DNA of 6,832 nucleotides from Chitinophagaceae bacterium (GTDB lineage Bacteria > Bacteroidota > Bacteroidia > Chitinophagales > Chitinophagaceae), in assembly GCA_003534175.1 (NCBI GenBank), contig DPFD01000196.1, positions 4,835-11,666 of the forward strand, given 5' to 3'. Position numbers and translations under genes: made by a program. Under the pieces are notes generated by a model, which was given only the letters and a program-made list of their open reading frames with translations, ran no database searches and was not told where the DNA came from. Of this stretch, positions 1 through 6,147 are shown one piece after another. Within the stretch, counting starts at the first letter, position 1. Every line of letters starts with the position of its first letter.

Positions 1-779
1 CGTATACCCGGACCTGAATCTTTGAGCTGAATGGTGCAGGTATCACTATCCTGCTGCAAAGTTACCATGATGTCATCTTTGGAATATTTCACAGCATTCT
101 CAATGAGATTATTCAACGCCACCTGCAATTGAAACCGGTCGCCGGTAACCCTGATGCCCGGGGTAACGGTATCGTGTATACGCCGTGACGGGAAACGGAT
201 AGATGCGTCGCGGATACAACCTTGCAGTAACTGGGAAAGATCCAGCTTCTCCGGAGTGAATGAAAAACCACCGCTATCGAGTTGAGACGACATCAGCAGA
301 TTGCTGCACAGCGCATTCAGCCGGTTCATTTCATCGAGGGTGTTGTGGAGGAATTTTTGTTGCACGGGCTCTTCCAGCCTGCGCTTGAGTAATGTTTCCA
401 AATTGAGTTTAGAAACGGCAATCGGTGTTTTGAGTTCGTGCGTAACGGCCATCATGAAGCTTTGTCTTTCCTGACTGAGCTTCAGCTGATTGCGCATGGC
501 CCTGAATACAAAAATGGCTGCACCTATAATCAGCAGAAAAAAAGTGAGTCCTTCGCCCAGATATTGTGCCTGCTTTCTGCTTCTGAAATCCTGGATGCGC
601 TCCAGTTCCCGGATATATTGAGGATCTCCGCTATCCAGCGAAAGAAACATGTAATTGGTCATTTCCCGGTTTTGCTGGTCGAGGGCTATGAACCACCAAA
701 TCAACGCCGCAACGATATAGGCCAGCATCACCCAATAAATGATATAAATGGTTTGAATTTTTTTGGGTTTGGTTGTCAT
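1..779 (-). CDS. Membrane sensor histidine kinase, partial (C-terminus beyond window start)
   Basis: Inner-membrane sensor kinase of a two-component system. It would autophosphorylate a histidine and pass the phosphate to a response regulator. Reading the minus strand from ATG at 779 gives 259 codons that stay open to the window edge. A first membrane segment lies at about residues 9-33 and a second at about 77-95, leaving a short periplasmic part of roughly 45 residues with no recognisable sensor domain. The HisKA H-box is MAVTHELKTPIAV with His114 (codon 438-440). The N-box is NNLIENAVKYS (223-233), and the start of the G1 box, DSGPG, is at 254-258. The rest of the ATPase domain is outside the window. 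No HAMP domain is evident. The start is 17 bp after the nadK stop, so co-transcription is likely. No in-frame ATG lies just upstream. The signal and the partner regulator cannot be told from here. The family call is near certain. Confidence 0.93.
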   Translation of the reverse strand, partial: MTTKPKKIQTIYIIYWVMLAYIVAALIWWFIALDQQNREMTNYMFLSLDSGDPQYIRELERIQDFRSRKQAQYLGEGLTFFLLIIGAAIFVFRAMRNQLKLSQERQSFMMAVTHELKTPIAVSKLNLETLLKRRLEEPVQQKFLHNTLDEMNRLNALCSNLLMSSQLDSGGFSFTPEKLDLSQLLQGCIRDASIRFPSRRIHDTVTPGIRVTGDRFQLQVALNNLIENAVKYSKDDIMVTLQQDSDTCTIQLKDSGPGI

Positions 780-796
780 GCTTTGCGTGAGCGTGA

Positions 797-1675
797 TTAA
801 TTTCTTTTATCAATACCCCAAGACAGTTTGTTGCGCAGGGTTTGCAGAAAATGATTTTCGTTCAGGCGGATGAGGTTGATGCCAAAAGATTCTTTCCGCA
901 CTGCCAGTTGCACTTCGCTGGTAACCATTTCCCGGCGGCTGTCGAGCGAGCAGATGAACCCATCGGCGCGCCCTTCCAGTTCAAAAGAAACAATGGTATT
1001 ATCCGGAATAATGATGGGGCGTATCGATAAGTTGTGGGGAGATACGGGAGTGATTACAAAGCTGCTGCTGTCGGGGAATACCACCGGACCATTGCAACTG
1101 AGTGAATAGCCGGTAGAGCCGGTAGGCGTAGCAATGATGAGGCCATCGGCCCAATAGGTATTCAAAAATTCACCGTTCAGATACGTATGAATTTTTATCA
1201 TTGGTGACGTATCCTTTTTATGCAGCGCGCATTCATTCAGCGCATAGGGGCAATCACCGAACAATGGAATATTGGCATCGAGGTGCAGCAGTGTTCTTTT
1301 ATCGAGCACATACTTTCGGTTGATGAGGGCATCCATGGCCTCGTTGATTTCGTTTCTTCCGATATTGGCCAGAAAACCAAGTCGCCCGTAATTGATGCCC
1401 AGCACCGGGATGCCGGTATCTTTCACCAGTGTAACGGTATCGAGCATGGTACCATCTCCTCCCAGGCTGATCATGCAATCAATATCTGTATCGAGGTTAT
1501 CGGAGGCGTTGAAGGTTGAGTATGTTCCGCCAAAGTCAATGGCTGAATAGATGCTGTTAAAAAAATCCTGATAGAACACCGGTTCTACTCCCTGTTGTGC
1601 AAGCACTTCCAGCAGGGTTTTGATATCCTGTATCTGGTTACTGTCAACTCCCCGGCTGTAAATCGCTATCCTCAT
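797..1675 (-). CDS. nadK: NAD kinase
   Basis: Cytoplasmic ATP-dependent NAD kinase, which makes NADP+ from NAD+ and is normally the only route to NADP in a bacterium. The protein has 292 residues, a usual length for the family. The Rossmann-like N-terminal half ends in the signature LGGDGTMLD, with the GGDGT loop at 72-76 and the catalytic Asp at 74. Next come GINYGRLGFL (93-102), the NE pair at 147-148, and the NAD-binding segment DGLIIATPTGSTGYS (177-191). The beta-rich C-terminal domain contains PVSPHNLSIRPIIIPDN (210-226). All key residues are present. The start is ATG, 14 bp after the stop of the outer-membrane protein gene. A TAnnTTTG element inside the end of that upstream gene could give nadK its own transcript. 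The sensor kinase follows 17 bp downstream. Confidence 0.97.
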   Translation of the reverse strand: MRIAIYSRGVDSNQIQDIKTLLEVLAQQGVEPVFYQDFFNSIYSAIDFGGTYSTFNASDNLDTDIDCMISLGGDGTMLDTVTLVKDTGIPVLGINYGRLGFLANIGRNEINEAMDALINRKYVLDKRTLLHLDANIPLFGDCPYALNECALHKKDTSPMIKIHTYLNGEFLNTYWADGLIIATPTGSTGYSLSCNGPVVFPDSSSFVITPVSPHNLSIRPIIIPDNTIVSFELEGRADGFICSLDSRREMVTSEVQLAVRKESFGINLIRLNENHFLQTLRNKLSWGIDKRN

Positions 1676-1689
1676 AGTACAATCAGGAA

Positions 1690-3135
1690 TTAAAATGCTC
1701 CTGTAATATGCAAAAATAGGCCGTTTTCACCTAACTGGTTAAAACTGTACTCGAGCCTCAGGCTCATATCGTACAGGGATAGTATATCCAGGCCAAACCC
1801 GCTCGAATACAGGAAGCGGTTATTCAGGCGGGTTTCCGTTTCGGGCACGTTGTAACTGTATCCGGCATCTCCGTAAACTTTAGCAAAAATCTGAAAGGGT
1901 ACGCGATTGGCAATTACATTTTTAAACGGCACGGGTACATTAAACTGAAGGATTTTTTTCTTCAATGTATACTTCCCGAGGGCGGATACAGGTCCGTCGA
2001 TGGCGTAATATTCCAATCCGCGGATGTAATACTCCTTATATCCGAAAGCGCGGTTGTTGAGGTAAGACAATCGAAAGGGTGCTTTAAGTTGTCCTGCTAC
2101 CGTAAACGCACTGTACCAGTTATTCCCATGGGGCTTATAGCGGTTAACGGTAAAATCCAGGGCGGTCATGTTCATTCCGCCGGTAAAGCCGAAACCACGT
2201 TTAAGTATACCCGCAGTGAACGACAATCCATCGAGCGGGTAGTTGATGTTATCTACTTTGAGAAACTGTAGTTTATATGAGAAATCAGGATAGAGCATCC
2301 CGGTTTTGTTCGTATTGAAAAACCGCGGGTTCAACAATACCACCGAGTCATCCACTTCGGTATAATTGATTCCTGCACCAATCTGATGCCTGAAGTAAAA
2401 ACCGTTTCGACGCATATAATTGGCACCGAAAAAGAAATTTTTTCGGGAGAAATTATCGGTTTTAAAAAGTTGCAGTTTATTATTGGCAGAGGTGGATACA
2501 ATGGTTTCCCGGTTATCGGAATATGTTGCCTGTATGGAAAACCCTTCAGTGAGTGTGCGGTTGGAATAAGGTGATGTGTAGAGAACGGATATATTTCTGG
2601 TGTAGCCGGCATTCACCATAATAGTGAGCGGATCTCTTCGCCCGCCGGTATTGTAATGCATGAACCTTACGCCATAAATCAATCGTGAGAAATCGGCGTT
2701 ATAGGTATTCCACCATTCATTAAAATTTCTGTCGGCCAGTTGCAGATGAGGCAGCGGGTAGATGTACCATTTTTCCTGCACACTCACAACGATGCTGAGT
2801 TGTTGATTTTCGAGCAGCACCGGGGTGATGTCAACCGAAGTAAACAAAGCCGTGTTATACACCAGCCTTCTGGATTCGTCGAGCAGGGAATGCAAGTTTT
2901 TCAACTCGAGGGTATCACCCTGACGAATCAGCATTTCACGTTCAATGATGTAGGGCTTGGTTTTTTTATTGCCCGTAACCAACCATTCGGTTACGTGTAC
3001 ACGAAGTGTACTGTCTTTTGCCAGCAGCATTTCAATATTGGCCGGTAACGGAGGAGTGGGTGTAAACTGTGCAGCGGCAGACGGGGCCAAACATAGCAAT
3101 CCCCACACGGCCATCAAATAAAGCAGGCTGCGCAA
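1690..3135 (-). CDS. Single-POTRA Omp85/BamA-TamA-like outer-membrane beta-barrel protein
   Basis: Probable outer-membrane protein of the Omp85 superfamily. From the TTG start it has 481 residues. A signal peptide has Arg2, a hydrophobic core at 4-17 and a likely signal peptidase I site after Ala22 (AAA/QF). One POTRA domain spans about 45-123, with the phrases VTGNKKTKPYIIEREM and VYNTALFTSVDITP, ending in VQEKWYIYPLP. The rest (about 155-481) is rich in alternating aromatic strands. It contains an IRGLE sequence (371-375) resembling the conserved RG(F/Y) motif of Omp85 barrels, and it ends in Phe, as many barrels do. BamA itself normally has five POTRA domains, so this is a shorter paralogue of unknown substrate. 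The start is uncertain: no in-frame ATG lies upstream before a stop, and ATG at codon 8 (3114) would lose the charged N-region, so TTG at 3135 is preferred. It sits between the CBS gene and nadK. Confidence 0.85.
   Translation of the reverse strand: MRSLLYLMAVWGLLCLAPSAAAQFTPTPPLPANIEMLLAKDSTLRVHVTEWLVTGNKKTKPYIIEREMLIRQGDTLELKNLHSLLDESRRLVYNTALFTSVDITPVLLENQQLSIVVSVQEKWYIYPLPHLQLADRNFNEWWNTYNADFSRLIYGVRFMHYNTGGRRDPLTIMVNAGYTRNISVLYTSPYSNRTLTEGFSIQATYSDNRETIVSTSANNKLQLFKTDNFSRKNFFFGANYMRRNGFYFRHQIGAGINYTEVDDSVVLLNPRFFNTNKTGMLYPDFSYKLQFLKVDNINYPLDGLSFTAGILKRGFGFTGGMNMTALDFTVNRYKPHGNNWYSAFTVAGQLKAPFRLSYLNNRAFGYKEYYIRGLEYYAIDGPVSALGKYTLKKKILQFNVPVPFKNVIANRVPFQIFAKVYGDAGYSYNVPETETRLNNRFLYSSGFGLDILSLYDMSLRLEYSFNQLGENGLFLHITGAF
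1711..1718 (-). promoter_or_regulatory. Bacteroidetes -7 element (TATTTTTG) upstream of nadK
   Basis: Exact match to TAnnTTTG on the coding strand, lying inside the last codons of the outer-membrane protein gene and 36 nt upstream of the nadK ATG. A TTTT stretch about 22 nt further upstream is the nearest thing to the -33 TTTG. Because the site is inside a coding region (Leu-Phe-Leu codons), it may be chance. Confidence 0.25.
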
Positions 3136-3175
3136 CCGTGCAGGTTTTCCGGTTACGAAAGGGAGATATAACAGT

Positions 3176-3838
3176 TTAGATATTGAGATAGTTCATCAGG
3201 TGTTTATAGTTACTTTCCACTTCACTTTCGCGGTTTTCAGGACCATGGTTATAAATTACATTGTATTCAAATCGTTCAAAAGTGGATACGATACTGTGTA
3301 CTTCCGTTTTGTTTATCTGAATGGTAACGGTCATGATATCGGTGTCGGGATGAAACATTGTATTGAGGTGCAGGATGGTGGCATCATTGTTTTCAATAAT
3401 CCTGCAAATTTCCGATACATTGTAATGGATTCTGTCAACCGATAAGGCGATGATGCTTCCCTGATGTCCGGAGCCGATGAATTCACCGATGGTTTTCAAT
3501 AAATCCCACGAACTGATGCACCCCTGATACTCATTTTTTTCATCCACCACAGCCACTACCCTGCATTCAAACTGCATACAGCAATCGAGCGCAGTTAAAA
3601 AATAATCTGAAGCTTTTACTGCCGAACCGATATACTGGAGGTGTAATGCCTGGAGTGTGGTTTTATCATCGAGTACATCGAGCAAATCATCTTCACTGAT
3701 TAACCCTGCAAATAAATTTTCCTGAACAACGGGGAGATGGGTTAACCTGAAATCGTTCATCAGCTGCAGGGCTTTGGCCACTGTATCCCGGTGCTGTAAC
3801 TGTGGAATGCTATGGTTGATCAGGTCTTTTGTTAACAT
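3176..3838 (-). CDS. CBS-pair protein with C-terminal ACT-like domain
   Basis: Probable cytoplasmic regulatory protein that binds an adenosine-type ligand. With ATG at 3838 it has 220 residues. The first CBS motif is at about 6-58 (DTVAKALQLM, then THLPVV and LISEDDLLDVL). The second is at about 75-118 (ALDCCMQFECRVVAVVD, then GCISSWDLLK). A region at about 126-199 (GSIIALSVDRIHYNVSEICR, ending ERFEYNVIY) has an ACT-like pattern, so the layout recalls AcuB-type CBS-ACT proteins. No catalytic domain is present. A longer reading from TTG at 3862 is possible, but that TTG lies within a TAnnTTTG promoter element, and the ATG gives the usual MLTKDLI-type start, so I chose the ATG. It lies between the alpha/beta hydrolase and the outer-membrane protein gene, upstream of nadK. 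A role in sensing nucleotides linked to NAD(P) or energy state is only an inference. Confidence 0.88.
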   Translation of the reverse strand: MLTKDLINHSIPQLQHRDTVAKALQLMNDFRLTHLPVVQENLFAGLISEDDLLDVLDDKTTLQALHLQYIGSAVKASDYFLTALDCCMQFECRVVAVVDEKNEYQGCISSWDLLKTIGEFIGSGHQGSIIALSVDRIHYNVSEICRIIENNDATILHLNTMFHPDTDIMTVTIQINKTEVHSIVSTFERFEYNVIYNHGPENRESEVESNYKHLMNYLNI

Positions 3839-3859
3839 GGGTGTTTCGTTGTATTCAGG

Positions 3860-3867
3860 CAAATGTA
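3860..3867 (-). promoter_or_regulatory. Bacteroidetes -7 element (TACATTTG) upstream of the CBS gene
   Basis: Exact TAnnTTTG on the coding strand in the gap between the hydrolase stop and the CBS-protein ATG. Its downstream edge is 21 nt before that ATG, implying a leader of about 15 nt. A good -33 TTTG at the usual spacing is not visible. If real, it starts the transcript for the CBS, outer-membrane protein, nadK and sensor kinase genes, and it rules out the upstream TTG as a start codon. Confidence 0.45.
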
Positions 3868-3912
3868 ATCGGGATGATCGGAGAACCTATGGGAACAAGA
3901 CAAAAAAACACG

Positions 3913-4689
3913 TTAAACTGTTGCAGCGGGTATTTTTATCCTGCTCAGAAATCCTTCCAGAATCTGATTAAACTCACCGGGTACTTCCATCATGGGAGCA
4001 TGTCCGCATTTATCGATAAAATGCAGTTCGCTGTTGGGAATCAACCGTTGAAACTCTTTGGCCACAAAGGGTGGAGTAATGGTATCGTTGTTTCCCCAGA
4101 TGAGGCAACACGGTTGGGTGATTTGTGTAAGTTCATCGCCCAGGTTGTTGCGAATGGCGCTTTTAGCCAGTGCGATAATCTTAATCACCTTCAGGCGGTT
4201 GTTTGTTATTTCAAACACTTCATCCACCAGCTCATCGGTAGCCATGGCCGGGTCGTAAAAAGTGAGTTGTGTTTTCTTGCGGATGTATTCTTTATCGCCT
4301 CGTTTTGGATAGGTATCACCCATACCGTTCTCAAACAATCCGGAGCTTCCGGTGAGGATCAGCGACCTGATTTTTTCCGGGTGTTTCAGGATATGTACCA
4401 GTGCAACGTGGCCGCCCAGAGAATTGCCCATCAAGTGGATACCCTGATACTTTCTTTGTTCGATGAATTTGTGAACGTATTTCTGCAAACCACCTACAGA
4501 GGTATGCAGCAGGTCGAGATCGAGCAAAGGCAGCATAGGCACTACCACCTTATTGGTTTTTTTAAAATGCTGGATTAAGGCTGAGAAGTTGCTGAGGGCT
4601 CCAAATAAACCATGCAGCAACATCAGCGGTTCGCCCTCACCCTCCTCAATAAATTTAAATTTTCCGTCTTGTTTAATTTCAAAACTCAT
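3913..4689 (-). CDS. Alpha/beta-fold hydrolase
   Basis: Probable cytoplasmic serine hydrolase or esterase; the substrate is unknown. From ATG at 4689 it has 258 residues. The oxyanion-hole strand is LMLLHGLFG (22-30). The nucleophile elbow is GNSLGG with Ser90. The acid is Asp202 in IWGNNDTITPP and the base is His230 in DKCGHAPMMEVP, so the catalytic triad is complete. A cap region falls at about 118-185, with Lys/Arg-rich helices. A longer reading from TTG at 4713 adds eight residues, but MSFEIKQDGKFKF is a natural start for Bacteroidetes homologues, so the ATG was used. No signal peptide is visible. The gap to the CvpA gene upstream is 91 bp and to the CBS gene downstream is 74 bp, so it may be its own unit or be read through. 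Similar sequences include carboxylesterases and BioH/MhpC-like enzymes, and the sequence alone cannot choose among them. Confidence 0.9.
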   Translation of the reverse strand: MSFEIKQDGKFKFIEEGEGEPLMLLHGLFGALSNFSALIQHFKKTNKVVVPMLPLLDLDLLHTSVGGLQKYVHKFIEQRKYQGIHLMGNSLGGHVALVHILKHPEKIRSLILTGSSGLFENGMGDTYPKRGDKEYIRKKTQLTFYDPAMATDELVDEVFEITNNRLKVIKIIALAKSAIRNNLGDELTQITQPCCLIWGNNDTITPPFVAKEFQRLIPNSELHFIDKCGHAPMMEVPGEFNQILEGFLSRIKIPAATV

Positions 4690-4710
4690 CCTCTTCGCCG
4701 GTTTAGTTTG

Positions 4711-4718
4711 CAAATGTC
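4711..4718 (-). promoter_or_regulatory. Near-match -7 element (GACATTTG) upstream of the hydrolase gene
   Basis: Seven of eight positions agree with TAnnTTTG if the two n positions are counted; the first T is G here. It sits 21 nt before the hydrolase ATG, the same distance as the exact element before the CBS gene, and overlaps the rejected upstream TTG start. No clear -33 element is seen. Confidence 0.2.
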
Positions 4719-4740
4719 AATCAACTGTTTATCGCCACTC

Positions 4741-4751
4741 ACTAAATTAGT
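4741..4751. repeat. Short palindrome ACTAA-A-TTAGT in the intergenic gap
   Basis: Perfect 5-bp inverted arms around one base, in the 91-bp gap before the hydrolase gene and upstream of the weak -7 element. It could be an operator half-site pair, but it is short and AT-rich, so chance is a fair explanation. It has no following T-run, so it is not a good terminator. Confidence 0.2.
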
Positions 4752-4780
4752 CATTTTACAACAAATGCTTCTTATCCAAC

Positions 4781-5305
4781 TTATATTTTATCTTCCAGGG
4801 TACCGAAAAACTGTTGAAGTTCAATGAATACATCCTTGAAAACCGGTATCCATGCGCCCAGTTTTTCAATCACCGTAGGTGCAATGGGATACAACACATT
4901 ATAAAAAAAAGATTTTTCTGATGTTTCAGCAGATAACCATCGCATTTCCGATAAGTAAAAAAGAAATACGCTGATGACGATACCGTACAACAGCAGATAC
5001 ACTGCCACTCCGGCCAGTCGGTTCACCCATCCCAGCAATGACCACTGTACGGCCCGTTGCATGATGTTTCCCGCTATACGTACCAGCAATACCACGGTGA
5101 TGAACACCAGTAAAAAAGACAGGAAGGGAAGCCAAGTGTAGCCCGTGGCTGATAAACGCACCGCCACCACTGCCGAGAGTTTGGTTGCTGCCGCCAACCC
5201 CGCTACCAGTGCCAGTAAGGAGAATACAGCCATCACCAGACCGTTCCTGAGCCCTTGCATAATGGCCATGAACCCCAGGGCGGCTATCAAAATATCCAGC
5301 ATCAT
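4781..5305 (-). CDS. cvpA: CvpA-family inner-membrane protein
   Basis: Integral inner-membrane protein of the CvpA (colicin V production) family, whose members are linked to envelope homeostasis and, in enterobacteria, to colicin V export; the biochemical role is unclear. It has 174 residues. Four hydrophobic segments lie at about 4-18, 22-40, 58-80 and 95-118. Family-like features are GLRNGLVMAVFSLLALVAG in the second segment and LLGWVNRLAGVAVYLLLYG (90-108), where NR..G is typical. The C-terminal tail after 120 is soluble and ends SFFYNVLYPIAPTVIEKLG followed by an amphipathic helix. The start is a double ATG (5305 and 5302), only 6 bp after the stop of the YqeY-like gene, so the two are almost certainly co-transcribed. 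Confidence 0.88.
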   Translation of the reverse strand: MMLDILIAALGFMAIMQGLRNGLVMAVFSLLALVAGLAAATKLSAVVAVRLSATGYTWLPFLSFLLVFITVVLLVRIAGNIMQRAVQWSLLGWVNRLAGVAVYLLLYGIVISVFLFYLSEMRWLSAETSEKSFFYNVLYPIAPTVIEKLGAWIPVFKDVFIELQQFFGTLEDKI

Positions 5306-5311
5306 GCAGGA

Positions 5312-5761
5312 TTAACCGAGGAGTGATTTCACGAGCTGACTAATCAGTTTTCCATCAGCACGGCCGGCCATTTCCTTAGTGGCCACGCCCATCACTTTGC
5401 CCATATCCGCCGCGGAGGAAGCTCCGGTTTCTGATATGATGCGTTTGATGATGGCAGAAATTTCTTCTTCTGTTAACTGTGCCGGAAGGAATCGGGCAAT
5501 TACATCCATTTCTTCTTTTTCCTTTTCGGCAAGTTCAGCCCTGTTTTGCTGGATGAAAATATCGTAAGAGTCTTTGCGCTGTTTCATCATTTTCTGAAGC
5601 AGTTTCATTTCACCGGCCTCATCCACCGCACCATTGGCTCCGGGTTCTGTTTTGGTCTTGATGATTTCTGCCTTTATGCCACGCAGGGCGCGCAGGGCTG
5701 CTTCGTTTTTGGTTTTCATGGCCTCTTTCATTTCAGCCATTACTTTTTGTTCGAGTTGCAT
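5312..5761 (-). CDS. yqeY: GatB/YqeY domain protein
   Basis: Small cytoplasmic protein of the YqeY family, related to the C-terminal tail domain of GatB in the tRNA-dependent amidotransferase. In free-standing form its role is not settled, though a link to tRNA or amino-acid handling is assumed from the homology. It has 149 residues, the normal full length. The N-terminal half is helical and charged (AMKTKNEAALRALRGIKAEI at 14-33). A middle segment carries IARFLPAQLTEEEI (88-101). The conserved tail has DMGKVMGVATKEMAGRADGK (119-138) followed by LISQLVKSLL. The start is ATG, 11 bp after the gldC stop, and the cvpA gene follows after 6 bp, so this is the middle gene of a three-gene group. Confidence 0.94.
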   Translation of the reverse strand: MQLEQKVMAEMKEAMKTKNEAALRALRGIKAEIIKTKTEPGANGAVDEAGEMKLLQKMMKQRKDSYDIFIQQNRAELAEKEKEEMDVIARFLPAQLTEEEISAIIKRIISETGASSAADMGKVMGVATKEMAGRADGKLISQLVKSLLG

Positions 5762-5772
5762 ATCCTACAATT

Positions 5773-6120
5773 TTATGGTTGTTGTTCTTTAAGGAGTGCC
5801 TCCTTGAATTTTTTAAAGAAATCCTTCGCATAGGTTTTCATTTCTTCACTCAGTGCCTCCTGCCGGGTAGCACGCTGAAAAGTATCGGCCATGGTCATAA
5901 ACATCTGATAGTAGAAATCACCCATTTCATCCACCATCATGTCTTTAGTCCATAAATCAATGCGCAGGGCCGTTTTATCGGCACCGTCCCAAAAAGCCAA
6001 AAACATGGCCTTGGCCCTTTGTTGCATTTCACTGCGGGTGTCGCTGGCGTTCCAGTTTATTTGTTCCGGTACTTTATGCGGATCGAGAATTACATCAATC
6101 TGTATAGATGATTTTTGCAT
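5773..6120 (-). CDS. gldC: Gliding motility protein GldC
   Basis: Small soluble protein of the GldC family, named from gliding mutants of Flavobacterium johnsoniae but also kept in Bacteroidetes not known to glide. In Flavobacterium it lies beside gldB and is thought to assist rather than drive gliding. The protein has 115 residues, a normal full length. Family-type phrases are KVPEQINWNASD (16-27), AKAMFLAFWDGADKTALRID (36-55) and LWTKDMMVDEM (56-66), followed by helices that end in a Lys-rich tail. There is no signal peptide or membrane segment. The start is ATG. A -7 element lies just upstream, and the YqeY gene follows after 11 bp. No gldB is next to it in this window, so gldB must lie elsewhere or be absent. 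Presence of GldC alone does not show that the organism glides. Confidence 0.88.
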   Translation of the reverse strand: MQKSSIQIDVILDPHKVPEQINWNASDTRSEMQQRAKAMFLAFWDGADKTALRIDLWTKDMMVDEMGDFYYQMFMTMADTFQRATRQEALSEEMKTYAKDFFKKFKEALLKEQQP

Positions 6121-6134
6121 GGTTTACATTTCTG

Positions 6135-6142
6135 CAAAAATA
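6135..6142 (-). promoter_or_regulatory. Bacteroidetes -7 element (TATTTTTG) upstream of gldC
   Basis: Exact TAnnTTTG in the 27-bp gap between the glycosyltransferase stop and the gldC ATG. Its downstream edge is 14 nt before the ATG, so the leader would be very short, about 8 nt. A clear -33 TTTG is not seen. If active it would start the gldC, yqeY and cvpA transcript. Confidence 0.4.
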
Positions 6143-6147
6143 CGTGT

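Noticed and set aside
438..800. Plus-strand open frame of 120 codons at the left end
   Set aside because: It is antisense to the histidine kinase, whose H-box and N-box are unambiguous on the minus strand; no family features in the plus-strand product.
2331..2612. Minus-strand open frame of 93 codons inside the outer-membrane protein gene
   Set aside because: Same strand but different frame from a convincing barrel protein; Pro-rich, low-information product, no start context.
3895..3915. Possible terminator: a run of seven T on the coding strand just after the hydrolase stop
   Set aside because: I could not find a stable GC-rich hairpin directly before the T-run, so an intrinsic terminator cannot be supported.
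3829..4578. Long open frame of 249 codons on the plus strand opposite the hydrolase gene
   Set aside because: It lies wholly antisense to a gene with a full catalytic triad and family-like sequence; its translation shows no recognisable domain and it is best seen as a shadow.
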